From: Nocardioides albus
Lineage (GTDB): Bacteria > Actinomycetota > Actinomycetes > Propionibacteriales > Nocardioidaceae
Length of the DNA: 64,000 nt
Assembly: GCF_014648255.1 (NCBI RefSeq)
Contig: NZ_BMQT01000001.1
Span: 558,001 to 622,000 of the forward strand
Direction of reading: 5' to 3'
The notes under the pieces are model-generated. The model was not told where the DNA came from and did no database searches. It was given only the letters and a program-made list of their open reading frames with translations. Shown here in pieces: positions 35,297 through 43,665 of the stretch. Every line of letters begins with the position of its first letter. Position 1 is the stretch's first letter. The position numbers were made by a program, and so were the translations under genes.

Positions 35297-36622
35297 TCAG
35301 GAGTGAGCCGATGTGACAAGACGGTCGTCGGTGATGCGGAGACGGCTGCCGACCAGCCCACCGACGGCGGTGATGAGGGCGATGCCGGCGAGCAGGAGAG
35401 CGACGGACCACGACTGGTCGTCGCTCGCCGAGAGCAGTGCCGTCGCGGCGAGGGGAAGGAACCCGCTGAGCGCGCCGGCGAGGTTGTAGCCGAGCGCGAC
35501 CCCGCTGTAGCGCAGGTGCGGAGGGAACAGCTCGGTGAGCAGTGCCCCGGTGACGGCGTACGCGATGGTGATCAGGAGGATGCCGACGGTGATGGCCACG
35601 ACGATGGCCACCGGGTTCTCGGTGTCGATGAGCAGGAACAACGGGTAGGCACCGACGGCGGTGGCGACGCCACCGGCCACGGTCATCCGGCCCGCGCCGA
35701 AGCGTTCGCCGATGCGGCCTGCGAACACGGTCATCGGGATCTGGACGATCGCCGCGATCAGGGTCGCGTTGACCATCACGGAGCGATCCACCCCGAGGGT
35801 GTTGGCGCCGTAGCTGACGGCGAAGGTGGTCATCACGTAGAAGCCGCCGACGCCGAGGAAGGCGGCCGCCACGGCCACGACCAGCCGCCCGCCGGCGTGA
35901 CGGAAGAGGTCGAGGGCGGGGATCTTCGCGCGCTCCTCGAGGTCGACCATCTGCTCGAAGACCGGCGACTCCTCGATCTTGATCCGGATGTAGAGGGCGA
36001 TGCCGAGCAGCGGGAAGGCGAGCAGGAACGGGATGCGCCAACCCCACGCGTCGAACGACTCCTCGGGCAGGAGCAGGACGAGCGAGAAAGCGGTCGAGGA
36101 GAGCAGGGTGCCGACCGGCGAGCCGATCTGGACCAGGGCGGCGAAGCGACCACGGTGCTCCGGCGGCGCGTGCTCCACCGCGATCGTGACCGCGCCGCCC
36201 CACTCGCCGCCGACGGCGAGGCCTTGGACGAGGCGGAGCACCGCGAGAGCGATGGGAGCGGCCAGACCGATGCTGCCGTAGTCGGGGATGAGGCCGATGA
36301 CCCCGGTCGCGACGCCGATCATGACGATCGTCGTCAGCAGAGCGGGACGGCGACCGAAACGGTCACCGACGTAGCCGAAGATCACCGCGCCGATCGGGCG
36401 AGCCGCGAATCCCACCCCGAAGGTTGCAAATGCCGCCATGGTGGCAGCGGTCGGGTTCAGGTCGGTGAAGAAGAGCCGGTTGAACACGAGCGCCGCGGCG
36501 GTGCCGAAGAGAAAGTAGTCGTACCACTCGAGAGCGGTGCCCACGAACGCGGCGCGGGCGATCCGGGCCGCTTCCTTGTCGGTCACGGCGACCTCGCCGC
36601 CAGGCGGTGTCATGGTGGTCAT
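35297..36622 (-). CDS. MFS transporter, metabolite:H+ symporter (MHS) type
   Basis: 441 aa, 12 TM helices. The MHS hallmarks are FVGTALEWYDYFLFGTAAAL in TM1, GDRFGRRPALL after TM2 and GLAVGGEWGGAVT in TM4. Imports a carboxylate, betaine or similar solute with protons. Start ATG 36622 (MTTMTPPGG) preceded by GGAGCAGAG; the frame is open farther upstream through the promoter region and into the divergent regulator. Followed by the M20 deacylase gene after 12 bp, forming a transport-hydrolysis operon, and divergent from the PucR-type gene. Confidence 0.9.
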   Translation of the reverse strand: MTTMTPPGGEVAVTDKEAARIARAAFVGTALEWYDYFLFGTAAALVFNRLFFTDLNPTAATMAAFATFGVGFAARPIGAVIFGYVGDRFGRRPALLTTIVMIGVATGVIGLIPDYGSIGLAAPIALAVLRLVQGLAVGGEWGGAVTIAVEHAPPEHRGRFAALVQIGSPVGTLLSSTAFSLVLLLPEESFDAWGWRIPFLLAFPLLGIALYIRIKIEESPVFEQMVDLEERAKIPALDLFRHAGGRLVVAVAAAFLGVGGFYVMTTFAVSYGANTLGVDRSVMVNATLIAAIVQIPMTVFAGRIGERFGAGRMTVAGGVATAVGAYPLFLLIDTENPVAIVVAITVGILLITIAYAVTGALLTELFPPHLRYSGVALGYNLAGALSGFLPLAATALLSASDDQSWSVALLLAGIALITAVGGLVGSRLRITDDRLVTSAHS

Positions 36623-36744
36623 CTCTGCTCCGTGCTGCTCGGTCCCGCGCCCGTCGGCGTATCGGTTCGTCGGTGTCGTACGTCGACGAGTCTGGTCCAG
36701 CCGGTCTCGAGGAGCCAGTGACACCCGCATCGCAATGTGACGCC

Positions 36745-36763
36745 TACGATGTGCATATGCATC
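36745..36763 (+). promoter_or_regulatory. leaderless -10 and palindromic TGTGCATATGCAT site of the PucR-type gene
   Basis: TACGAT (36745-36750) stands 6 nt before ATG 36757, the spacing of leaderless promoters. The overlapping TGTGCATATGCATC (36750-36763) contains the perfect palindrome TGCATATGCA and recurs, with one change over 13 bases, at 43484 upstream of the second transporter operon. Confidence 0.5.
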
Positions 36764-37899
36764 CCCATGGACGTCTCGAGGCTGCCGCACGCGCGTGTCT
36801 CGGCGACGTCGATGCGATGGCCCTCCGCTACCGCGCTGAGGTCCGGACACTCCCCGGATACCTGCCCGGGACCATCAGCGACGACGAGCTCCACCGGTCC
36901 GCCCGGGCTGTCCTGGAGCTGATGCTGCGGCAGCTGGCCGGGGAGGACGTCGCCGCCGCGCTCGCCGAGCGCTCGGCCGCGATCGGTCGCCACCGAGCCC
37001 GCTTGGGCCTGCCGTTGGACTCCCTGCTGCGCGCGGTGCGGATGGACTTCCGCTTCCTGTGGGAGTCGCTGACCTCGGCGGTCGCTCCCGAGCAGGCCCA
37101 CGAGTTCACCGGCGACGTGGTCACGTTGTGGGACACCGTCGAGTCCCACAGCAACCATGTCCAGGCCGCCTACACCGAAGAGCTGATGAGCCTGCGGCGG
37201 GAGACCGAGCTGGAGCGTGGATACCTCGTGCGTCAGCTCCTCGTCACCGGGATCGACGACCAGCGACAACGTGAAGCCACCGCCCGTACGCTCGGCGTCG
37301 CCTCGACCGAGGAGCTGGTCCTGGTCGTGGCCCGGCCCGATCACAGCCGCGCGTTCCGCAACGGCATCGAGGCGCTCCAAGCCGGGCTCCCGGTCCACTC
37401 CAGCGACGGCTACGAGCTGGCCATCGTGCATCCGCCGCAGCTGGGCAGGGGCGGCTGGCAGCGAATGCTGCGCCTCCCGGCCGGCATCTCGCCGCGAGCC
37501 GGCGACCTGGGTCAGCTGCCCGGGCTGTGGCCGGTGGCACGCAAGCTCGCGCAGCTGGCCCGGCCCGAGCATGCCGCGCTCATGGAGGAGCACTGGCCCG
37601 AGCTGATGAGCGAGGACCTCGGCCCCGCCATCGCCGCGCTCGGCGCGGATCGTCTCGACCCCGTTCTCGAGCTGCCGACCCACGCCCGTACGACACTGCT
37701 GCGCACCGCACGGGAGTATCTGAGCACCGGGTCGATCTCCGCGACCGCCGAGACCCTGTTCTGCCATCGCAACACGATCCTGAAGCGGCTGCATCGCTAC
37801 CAGACCCTGACCGGGCTCGACATCACCGTGCCCGAGCAGGCCGCGCTCGCCCACGTCCTGATGAGCACCCCGGACGTACGTGAGGAAGGGCGCGGGTAG
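36757..37899 (+). CDS. PucR/CdaR-type transcriptional regulator
   Basis: 380 aa. The N-terminal half is an all-helical sensor-like region; the C-terminus carries the HTH_30 domain typical of PucR regulators (LLRTAREYLSTGSISATAETLFCHRNTILKRL). PucR members activate purine, amide or amino-acid degradation genes in response to the substrate. ATG 36757 fits a leaderless start. Divergent from the MHS transporter/deacylase operon and convergent with the aldehyde dehydrogenase operon, so it is the likely controller of both. Effector unknown. Confidence 0.85.
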   Translation: MHPHGRLEAAARACLGDVDAMALRYRAEVRTLPGYLPGTISDDELHRSARAVLELMLRQLAGEDVAAALAERSAAIGRHRARLGLPLDSLLRAVRMDFRFLWESLTSAVAPEQAHEFTGDVVTLWDTVESHSNHVQAAYTEELMSLRRETELERGYLVRQLLVTGIDDQRQREATARTLGVASTEELVLVVARPDHSRAFRNGIEALQAGLPVHSSDGYELAIVHPPQLGRGGWQRMLRLPAGISPRAGDLGQLPGLWPVARKLAQLARPEHAALMEEHWPELMSEDLGPAIAALGADRLDPVLELPTHARTTLLRTAREYLSTGSISATAETLFCHRNTILKRLHRYQTLTGLDITVPEQAALAHVLMSTPDVREEGRG

Positions 37900-37929
37900 C
37901 GCCACCCGCGCCCCTCGATGCGTACGCGC

Positions 37930-39297
37930 TCAGACCGTACGCAGCAGCTTGACGTTGACGAACTCGTGCAGGCCGAACTCGCCGAGCTCTCGGCCGATCC
38001 CGGACGCCTTGACCCCACCGAACGGCAGGTCCGCCTGGGTCCGTGAAGAGTGGTTGATGGCGACCATGCCCACCTCGAGCCGGTCAGCGATCTCGCGCAG
38101 CCGCTCCGGATCGGTGCCGAAGACAGCGCTGCCCAGCCCGTACGGCGTGTCGTTCGCGAGCCGGACCGCCTCCTCGTCGTCGGCCACCTTGTGGACGACG
38201 GCGACCGGCCCGAACACCTCTTCGCGATAGGCGCGTGCGGACTCCGGCACGTCGACGAGCACCGTGGGCTGGACGAACGCACCGGTTGCCGGCCGTGCCG
38301 GACCGCCGACGACGACTCGGGCGCCCTCAGCGACAGCGTCCTCGACGAGCTCGACGATCGACACGGCCGCCGCCTCCGAGGAGAGCGGGCCGATGTCGGT
38401 GCCCGCAACGGTCGGGTCGCCGACCTGCAGAGCTGCGACGCGGTTGGTGAACTCAGCCAGGAACTCGTCGTAGACGGCCTCGGCCACGATGAGTCGCTTG
38501 GCGGCGGTGCACGCCTGGCCGGCGTTGCCCATCCGGCCGACGACCGCAGCCTTGGCCGCTTCCACCACGTCGGCGTCGTCGAGCACGATGAAGGGGTCCG
38601 AGCCACCGAGCTCGAGCACGACCTTCTTCAGCGAACGACCGGCGATCTCGCCGACGGCGCGGCCGGCACGCTCGGAGCCCGTCAACGAGACTCCCTGCAC
38701 AGCAGGGTGCTCGATCACGGACGCGACCTGCTCGTTGGTCGCCAGGACCGTCTCGTAGACGCCCTCGGGGATGCCCGCGCCACGCAGGAGCCGCTGGAAG
38801 GCGTACGCCGACTCCGGGCACGCCGGGGCCGGCTTGAGCAGCACGGTGTTGCCCAGCAGCAGGTTCGGGGCGGCGAACCGGGCGATCTGGTAGTAGGGGT
38901 AGTTCCACGGCATGATCCCGAGGAGAACGCCGAGCGGCTCGAAACGTACGGTCGCCTCACCCGTCGCCACGGGCAGGGCCCGATCCGCGATGAACCCCGG
39001 CCCCTGGTCGGCGTAGAAGTCGAAGATGTCGGCGACGATCTGCAGCTCGCCGCGGGCCTCCGCCGCGGTCTTGCCCATCTCCCGGGTGGCGATCGCGCCC
39101 AGCTCGTCGATCTCGCCTCGGATCGCCGCGGCGACCTTGGTGAGCGCGGCGGCGCGGTCGGCGACCGGACGGGCTCGCCAGGCGCTGAAGGCCGTGGCCG
39201 ATGCCTCGACCGCGGCAGCGACCTCCGCGTCGGTCGCCGACGGGTACGTCTCGAGCACGGTGTTGGTGGCCGGGTCGACCACTCGGTAGTCGGTCAT
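37930..39297 (-). CDS. aldehyde dehydrogenase (succinate-semialdehyde dehydrogenase-like)
   Basis: 455 aa NAD(P)-dependent ALDH. Catalytic Cys263 in NAGQACTAAKR, general base Glu229 in LELGGSDPF, Asn132 in MPWNYP, Lys155 in LLKPAPACPES. The length and motifs fit the Sad/YneI branch acting on succinate or related semialdehydes. Start ATG 39297 overlaps the TPP-enzyme stop by one base (TGATG). Last gene of a five-gene operon. Likely oxidises the aldehyde released by the adjacent TPP-dependent enzyme, an inference from order. Confidence 0.92.
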   Translation of the reverse strand: MTDYRVVDPATNTVLETYPSATDAEVAAAVEASATAFSAWRARPVADRAAALTKVAAAIRGEIDELGAIATREMGKTAAEARGELQIVADIFDFYADQGPGFIADRALPVATGEATVRFEPLGVLLGIMPWNYPYYQIARFAAPNLLLGNTVLLKPAPACPESAYAFQRLLRGAGIPEGVYETVLATNEQVASVIEHPAVQGVSLTGSERAGRAVGEIAGRSLKKVVLELGGSDPFIVLDDADVVEAAKAAVVGRMGNAGQACTAAKRLIVAEAVYDEFLAEFTNRVAALQVGDPTVAGTDIGPLSSEAAAVSIVELVEDAVAEGARVVVGGPARPATGAFVQPTVLVDVPESARAYREEVFGPVAVVHKVADDEEAVRLANDTPYGLGSAVFGTDPERLREIADRLEVGMVAINHSSRTQADLPFGGVKASGIGRELGEFGLHEFVNVKLLRTV

Positions 39298-40976
39298 CAC
39301 GCGTCGTCTCCTGTCTGCGCGTCGCGCACCGCCGTCTCCGGGGCACGGACATCGGGGTCCTGGATCAGGTGCAGCACGGCGGGGCGGCCGCTGGCGACGG
39401 CGCGCCGGAAGGCGGCGGCGAAGCCGTCCGCCGTCTCCACCCGTTCGCCGTACGCACCGTAGGACTCCGCCCATGCGGCGAAGTCGGGGTTGGTCAGATG
39501 AGTGCCGGAGGGCCGTCCCGGATAGTGGCGCTCCTGGTGCTCCCGGATGGTCGCGAAGACGCCGTTGTCCACGACGATCGCGATGAAGGGCGCGTCGTAG
39601 CCGACTGCGGTCGCGATCTCCTGCCCGTTCATCATGAAGCAGCCGTCGCCGGCGATCGACACGACCTGGCGCCCAGGGTGGACCATGGCCGCCGCGACGG
39701 CGGCCGGGATGCCGACGCCCATCGCGCCGTTGCGCGGTGCGACCAGCGAGGCCGGCGTCGTGTGACGCAGGTAGCGGCTCGGCCACACGGAGTGGTTGCC
39801 CGCCCCGTAGGTGATGACGGCATCGTCGTCGAGCTCGTCGCGAAGCACCGTCATCACCGCGTCCATGTCGACGAACTCGGCGCTCGGCGTCGGCTGCGGC
39901 GTGGAGAACTCCTGGTATCGGCGCTGGGCGGTCGGGAGCCAGTCGGCGTCCACCGCCTCCGGAGAGAGACCCACGAGCGCATCGACGAAGGCCTGCGGCG
40001 CGGCGGTGACGAGCGCGTCCAACCGGCCGGCGTGACCGAGCGGCTCGCCGGGCACCGCGACCACGGTCGGGGTGTCGAGCCCCAGCGTGTAGCCGTCGCT
40101 GCCGACGTCGGTCCGGGGAGCGCCGACATAGATCGCCAGGTCGGCGGTGTCGAGGATCTCGGCGACGTGGTCGCCACGGCCGTAGCCCGTGAAGCCGACG
40201 TACGCACCGGGGCCGTCCTCGAGGACGTGCGGCACCGCGTCATAGGCACGGAAGTCGCCGAGCACCGGGATGCCGTGCTGCGCCGCCCACCGGCTCAACG
40301 TGGGACCCGAGTCCTTGGACCAGCCCTCGCCGCCGACGACCACGACGGGGCGGCGGGCGGCAGCCAGCATGGTCTGCAGCCGCTCGCGAGCAGCGTCGGT
40401 GACGGCCAGCTCAGGGTCCGCGAGCGGCACGACGGTGCGGGTCGGCGTCGGCTGCCGGATGACGTCTTCGGGCAATCCGATCACGACGGGGCCGGGGCGG
40501 CCCGTGCGCGCGGTGTGCATCGCGTCGGCCACGACGGCCGCCGCCTGGGTGGGGTCGTCGAGGGTCACGACCTTCTTCGCCGTCGACCCGAACCAGCCGG
40601 TCAGGTCGAACTCCTGGAACGAGAACCTGCCGCGGTCGGCAACCGGGACCAACCCGACGAAGAGAACCAACGGAGTGGCGTCCTGCCAGGCCGTGTGGAC
40701 GGCGATGAAGGCGTTCGCGGCGCCGGGCCCTCGGGTCACCATCGCGATGCCGGGTCGGCCGGTGAGACGGCCCTCGGCCAGGGCCATGAAACCGGTCCCG
40801 CCCTCGTGCCGGGTCACCACGGTGGTGATCGTCGAGTCGTGCAGTCCGTCGAGTACGTCGAGGAAGGACTCCCCCGGCACCGCGTAGGTGCGCTCGACGC
40901 CCTCCCGCTCGAGCTGCGCGACGATGGCGTGCCCGGCGGACAGGGTGCCGGTCGAGGTCTCGTTGGCGGCGTACAT
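39297..40976 (-). CDS. TPP-dependent acetolactate synthase-like / 2-oxoacid decarboxylase
   Basis: 559 aa with the three-domain ThDP fold. Glu36 in YAVPGESFLDVL activates the cofactor; a central domain follows (about 190-320); the C-terminal domain holds the Mg/TPP motif GDGCFMMNGQE through VDNGVF. True acetolactate synthase would sit with ilvN/ilvC, which are absent, so a catabolic decarboxylase (benzoylformate, 5-guanidino-2-oxopentanoate or similar) is more likely. Start ATG 40976, one base before the RraA-like stop codon region; coupled to ALDH by TGATG. Substrate unknown. Confidence 0.85.
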   Translation of the reverse strand: MYAANETSTGTLSAGHAIVAQLEREGVERTYAVPGESFLDVLDGLHDSTITTVVTRHEGGTGFMALAEGRLTGRPGIAMVTRGPGAANAFIAVHTAWQDATPLVLFVGLVPVADRGRFSFQEFDLTGWFGSTAKKVVTLDDPTQAAAVVADAMHTARTGRPGPVVIGLPEDVIRQPTPTRTVVPLADPELAVTDAARERLQTMLAAARRPVVVVGGEGWSKDSGPTLSRWAAQHGIPVLGDFRAYDAVPHVLEDGPGAYVGFTGYGRGDHVAEILDTADLAIYVGAPRTDVGSDGYTLGLDTPTVVAVPGEPLGHAGRLDALVTAAPQAFVDALVGLSPEAVDADWLPTAQRRYQEFSTPQPTPSAEFVDMDAVMTVLRDELDDDAVITYGAGNHSVWPSRYLRHTTPASLVAPRNGAMGVGIPAAVAAAMVHPGRQVVSIAGDGCFMMNGQEIATAVGYDAPFIAIVVDNGVFATIREHQERHYPGRPSGTHLTNPDFAAWAESYGAYGERVETADGFAAAFRRAVASGRPAVLHLIQDPDVRAPETAVRDAQTGDDA

Positions 40977-40977
40977 G

Positions 40978-41634
40978 TCAGGCCTTTCTGTCTGTCGCCT
41001 CGGGCGACGTGGGAAGAAGTCGGGCGAGGTCGGCGCCCTGTGCGATCTGGTCCAGGAGCGCCGGTTCATCGGCGTCCGAGCGGCGCGCGCGTTCGATGAG
41101 ATCGGGGTCGAGGGTGGCCGGGTCGATGACGAGCACACCGTTCTCGTCGCCGAGGACGATGTCGCCGGACCGGACGGTCACCCCGCCCACCTGGACCGGG
41201 TGGCGCAGGCCGTCGCTGCTCGTGCCGAGGCGCTTGGTGGTCCGCGACGTCAGGCCGCGGGAGTAGACGGGCAGCGCGTCGGCGACCGCGCTGCTGCGCA
41301 GCTGCCCCGCGTCGGTCACCGGACCCTCGACCACGATGCCTGCAGCCTGCCGTGCGACGGCGACCGCCGCGGTCACGGCACCCACGGGCGCATGCCCGCC
41401 GCCGGCGACCTCGATGACGAGGACCGCACCCACGGGGAGCTCCAGGAGCGCGCGGTTGACCGCCAGCGCATCGGGGGTGGCGAGGTGCAGCGTGTGGGCG
41501 AGACCGACCATCCGGCGCGCCTCGTGCTGGACGCGCGCGATACCGGTGTCGCAGAAGCCGTCCTCCAGGAAGTGCCCGAGCGTCGGCACTTCCACACCTG
41601 CCAGTGCTTCCAGGGTCGTCGAGATGTCCGTCAT
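40978..41634 (-). CDS. RraA-like / HMG aldolase family protein with altered active site
   Basis: 218 aa. Overall RraA fold: CDTGIARVQHEARRMVG, PVGAVLVIEVAGGGHAPVGAVTAAVA, GIVVEGPVTDAGQL and GDENGVLVI. In known HMG/CHA aldolases and RraA the second block reads DG.VRD, where Arg supports catalysis and Asp binds metal; here the Arg is Thr and the DG is EG, so aldolase activity is doubtful. Start ATG 41634 overlaps the ridA stop (ATGA). Fits a catabolic decarboxylase or binding role in the operon. Confidence 0.82.
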   Translation of the reverse strand: MTDISTTLEALAGVEVPTLGHFLEDGFCDTGIARVQHEARRMVGLAHTLHLATPDALAVNRALLELPVGAVLVIEVAGGGHAPVGAVTAAVAVARQAAGIVVEGPVTDAGQLRSSAVADALPVYSRGLTSRTTKRLGTSSDGLRHPVQVGGVTVRSGDIVLGDENGVLVIDPATLDPDLIERARRSDADEPALLDQIAQGADLARLLPTSPEATDRKA

Positions 41635-42020
41635 TCGCTGCCCTTGCCGACGAGCGCGACACAGTCGATCTCGAGCTCGACACCCCACAGTGTGACGCCG
41701 ACGGTGGTCCGCGCCGGCAGCGCGGCGGTGCCGAAGACCCGGTGGAAGACCCGGTTGTACGTCTCGAGGTGCTCTGGATCGGTGAGGTAGCCGTTGATCT
41801 TCACGATCCGGTCGAACCCGCTGCCGCTGGCCTCGAGCAGCGCCCGCAGGTTGTCGAGCGTGGCGAGCAGGCGGGTCTCGAAGTCGCCCTCGACAGGGCC
41901 CTCGCTCGTGACCGGGATCTGTCCGGAGGTGAACACGAACCCGTTGGCGACCACTGCCTGGGAGAAGGCGCCGACCGGCTCGCCGACTCCGGCGACCGTC
42001 CGGATGTGCCGCAGGCTCAT
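41631..42020 (-). CDS. RidA family enamine/imine deaminase
   Basis: 129 aa. RidA/YjgF fold with QAVVANGFVFTSGQIP, DNLRALLEASGSGFDRIVKINGYLTD and the active-site arginine in LPARTTVGV followed by ELEID. Hydrolyses reactive 2-aminoacrylate-type enamines/imines, or in catabolic subfamilies aminoacrylate-like intermediates. Coupled on both sides by ATGA overlaps (with the MFS gene upstream and the RraA-like gene downstream). Suggests a nitrogenous substrate passing through an imine. Confidence 0.9.
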   Translation of the reverse strand: MSLRHIRTVAGVGEPVGAFSQAVVANGFVFTSGQIPVTSEGPVEGDFETRLLATLDNLRALLEASGSGFDRIVKINGYLTDPEHLETYNRVFHRVFGTAALPARTTVGVTLWGVELEIDCVALVGKGSE

Positions 42021-43378
42021 CGCGCCGGCTCCGCGACCGGAGCGTCCGCGTCGTCACCGGTACGGTCGAGGTCGGCGATGTGGTGGCGGGACAGCAGTGC
42101 GACCGCGATCAGCGAGGCCACGGCGGCACCGCAGGCGTACCAGGCGATCGACGAGCTCCGGCCGGTGGCTTCGAGAAGAGCGACGGTGACGGCGGGGGTG
42201 ATCGCCGAGCCGAGGAGCCCCGAGAACATGTAGCAGACCGACAGGCCGGAGTAGCGGACCTTCGAGCCGAACAGCTCCGCCAGGAACGTCGCGATCGGAC
42301 CGTAGTTCGCGCAGAACGCGAGCATCATGACGGAGTAGGCGATGAAGACGGCGACCGTCGAGCCGGTGTCGAGCAGCAGGAAGAACGGGATCGCGAAGAG
42401 GGCCTCGCCGATGATGCCCAGCGAGATGATGCGGAGCCGGCCGTAGCGGTCCGAGAGCCGCCCGAACGCCGGGATCGCGACGAGTGCGACCAGGCAGGCG
42501 ACCAGGACGGCCCAGAGCATGACGTCGTTGGAGTGCCCCAGCTCAGAGGTGCCGTAGCTGACCCCGGAGGCGACGAGGAGGGTGAAGGTCGAGCCGGTGG
42601 AGAGGGTGGCGACGGCGCCGAGGACGACCTGCTTCCAGTAGTCGCGCATCAGCACCGCGAAGGGCAGCTTGGCCTTGGCGCCCTGCTCCTTGACCTGCTG
42701 GAAGCTCGGCGTCTCCTCGATGTTGAGGCGGATGTAGATGCCGACGGCCACGAGGATGCTCGAGGCCAGGAACGGCACCCGCCAGCCCCACGAGACCAGC
42801 GCGTCCTCGGATGCGAACGCGGTGATGAGGAGGAAGGCCAGGTTCGCGATCAGGGTGCCCGCCGGGACTCCCACCTGGACGAGCGATCCGTACCAGCCGC
42901 GCTGCTGGGCGGGTGCGTGCTCGACCGTCATCAGCACGGCGCCACCCCACTCGCCACCGAGCGCCAGGCCCTGGATCACGCGAAGCGTCAGCAGGATGAA
43001 CGGAGCGGCGAGACCGATCGCGGCGTAGTCGGGGATGAGCCCGATGGCGAACGTCGCCGCGCCCATCGTGAGCAGGGAGACCAGCAGCATCGACTTGCGG
43101 CCGAGCCGGTCGCCGAAGTGGCCGAAGAGGACGGCGCCGACGATCCGGGCGAGGTACGCCGAGGCGAAGGTGAGGAACGACAGGATCGTCCCGACGGCCG
43201 GCGAGACCTCGGGGAAGAACACCTTGTTGAACACGAGGGCTGACGCCGTGGCGAAGATGAAGAGGTCGTACCACTCGACCGTGGTTCCGATGACGCTCGC
43301 GGTGGCGATCTTCCTCATCCGCGCGGGTGCGAGGCGGTCACGCTCTGCGGCGTGCCGGCTGTGGCCGTGCTCTGACAT
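42017..43378 (-). CDS. MFS transporter, MHS type (second copy)
   Basis: 453 aa, 12 TM helices, with ASVIGTTVEWYDLFIFATASAL, GDRLGRKSMLL and GLALGGEWGGAVLM as MHS marks. It is a paralogue of the transporter at 35297-36622 but clearly diverged. First gene of the MFS-ridA-rraA-TPP enzyme-ALDH operon, in which nearly every junction overlaps. About 106 bp upstream lies a TGTGCATCTGCAT motif shared with the PucR-type gene promoter. Likely imports the substrate degraded by the operon. Confidence 0.9.
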   Translation of the reverse strand: MSEHGHSRHAAERDRLAPARMRKIATASVIGTTVEWYDLFIFATASALVFNKVFFPEVSPAVGTILSFLTFASAYLARIVGAVLFGHFGDRLGRKSMLLVSLLTMGAATFAIGLIPDYAAIGLAAPFILLTLRVIQGLALGGEWGGAVLMTVEHAPAQQRGWYGSLVQVGVPAGTLIANLAFLLITAFASEDALVSWGWRVPFLASSILVAVGIYIRLNIEETPSFQQVKEQGAKAKLPFAVLMRDYWKQVVLGAVATLSTGSTFTLLVASGVSYGTSELGHSNDVMLWAVLVACLVALVAIPAFGRLSDRYGRLRIISLGIIGEALFAIPFFLLLDTGSTVAVFIAYSVMMLAFCANYGPIATFLAELFGSKVRYSGLSVCYMFSGLLGSAITPAVTVALLEATGRSSSIAWYACGAAVASLIAVALLSRHHIADLDRTGDDADAPVAEPAR

Positions 43379-43483
43379 GGCGACTCCAGGGGCGGTGAGG
43401 GTGTGTGGTGGCGGTCACCCCATCTCACCGGTGGTCAGGAACCCCCGACAATCGGCATCACCAACCAGAACCACGGCCTGAAG

Positions 43484-43497
43484 TGTGCATCTGCATA
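43484..43497. promoter_or_regulatory. second TGTGCATNTGCAT site, upstream of the MFS-ridA operon
   Basis: TGTGCATCTGCATA matches TGTGCATATGCATC at 36750 in 12 of the first 13 bases. Its place upstream of the operon convergent with the PucR-type gene supports a shared operator. The rest of the 287-bp gap (43379-43665) shows only the inverted repeat at 43625. Confidence 0.45.
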
Positions 43498-43624
43498 CCC
43501 GGCCGCATCGGTGGCCTCACTCCCGACTTGGCCGCACCCTGCGCAGACCGATCCCTGGCGCCCTTGCGCCACGTCACATCCTCGCCACGCTGATCCCGCG
43601 ACCGTGGACCGCCACCTCTGCCAT

Positions 43625-43647
43625 CGTGAGGTCCCCATCACCTCACG
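43625..43647. promoter_or_regulatory. inverted repeat before the subtilase gene
   Basis: CGTGAGGT and ACCTCACG, perfect 8-base arms around a 7-nt spacer, end 18 bp before the protease start codon. Either an operator or a hairpin in the 5' leader; the AGGGAG ribosome site follows at once. Confidence 0.4.
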
Positions 43648-43665
43648 GACAGGGAGCTACGCCAC

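Noticed and set aside
34073..36721. An 882-codon plus-strand frame
   Set aside because: Antisense to the M20 deacylase and MHS transporter, whose motifs are clear; no start context or family signal of its own.
39297..40976. Biosynthetic acetolactate synthase (ilvB)
   Set aside because: No ilvN or ilvC beside it; it is coupled to catabolic genes and an aldehyde dehydrogenase, so only a generic TPP-enzyme call is given.
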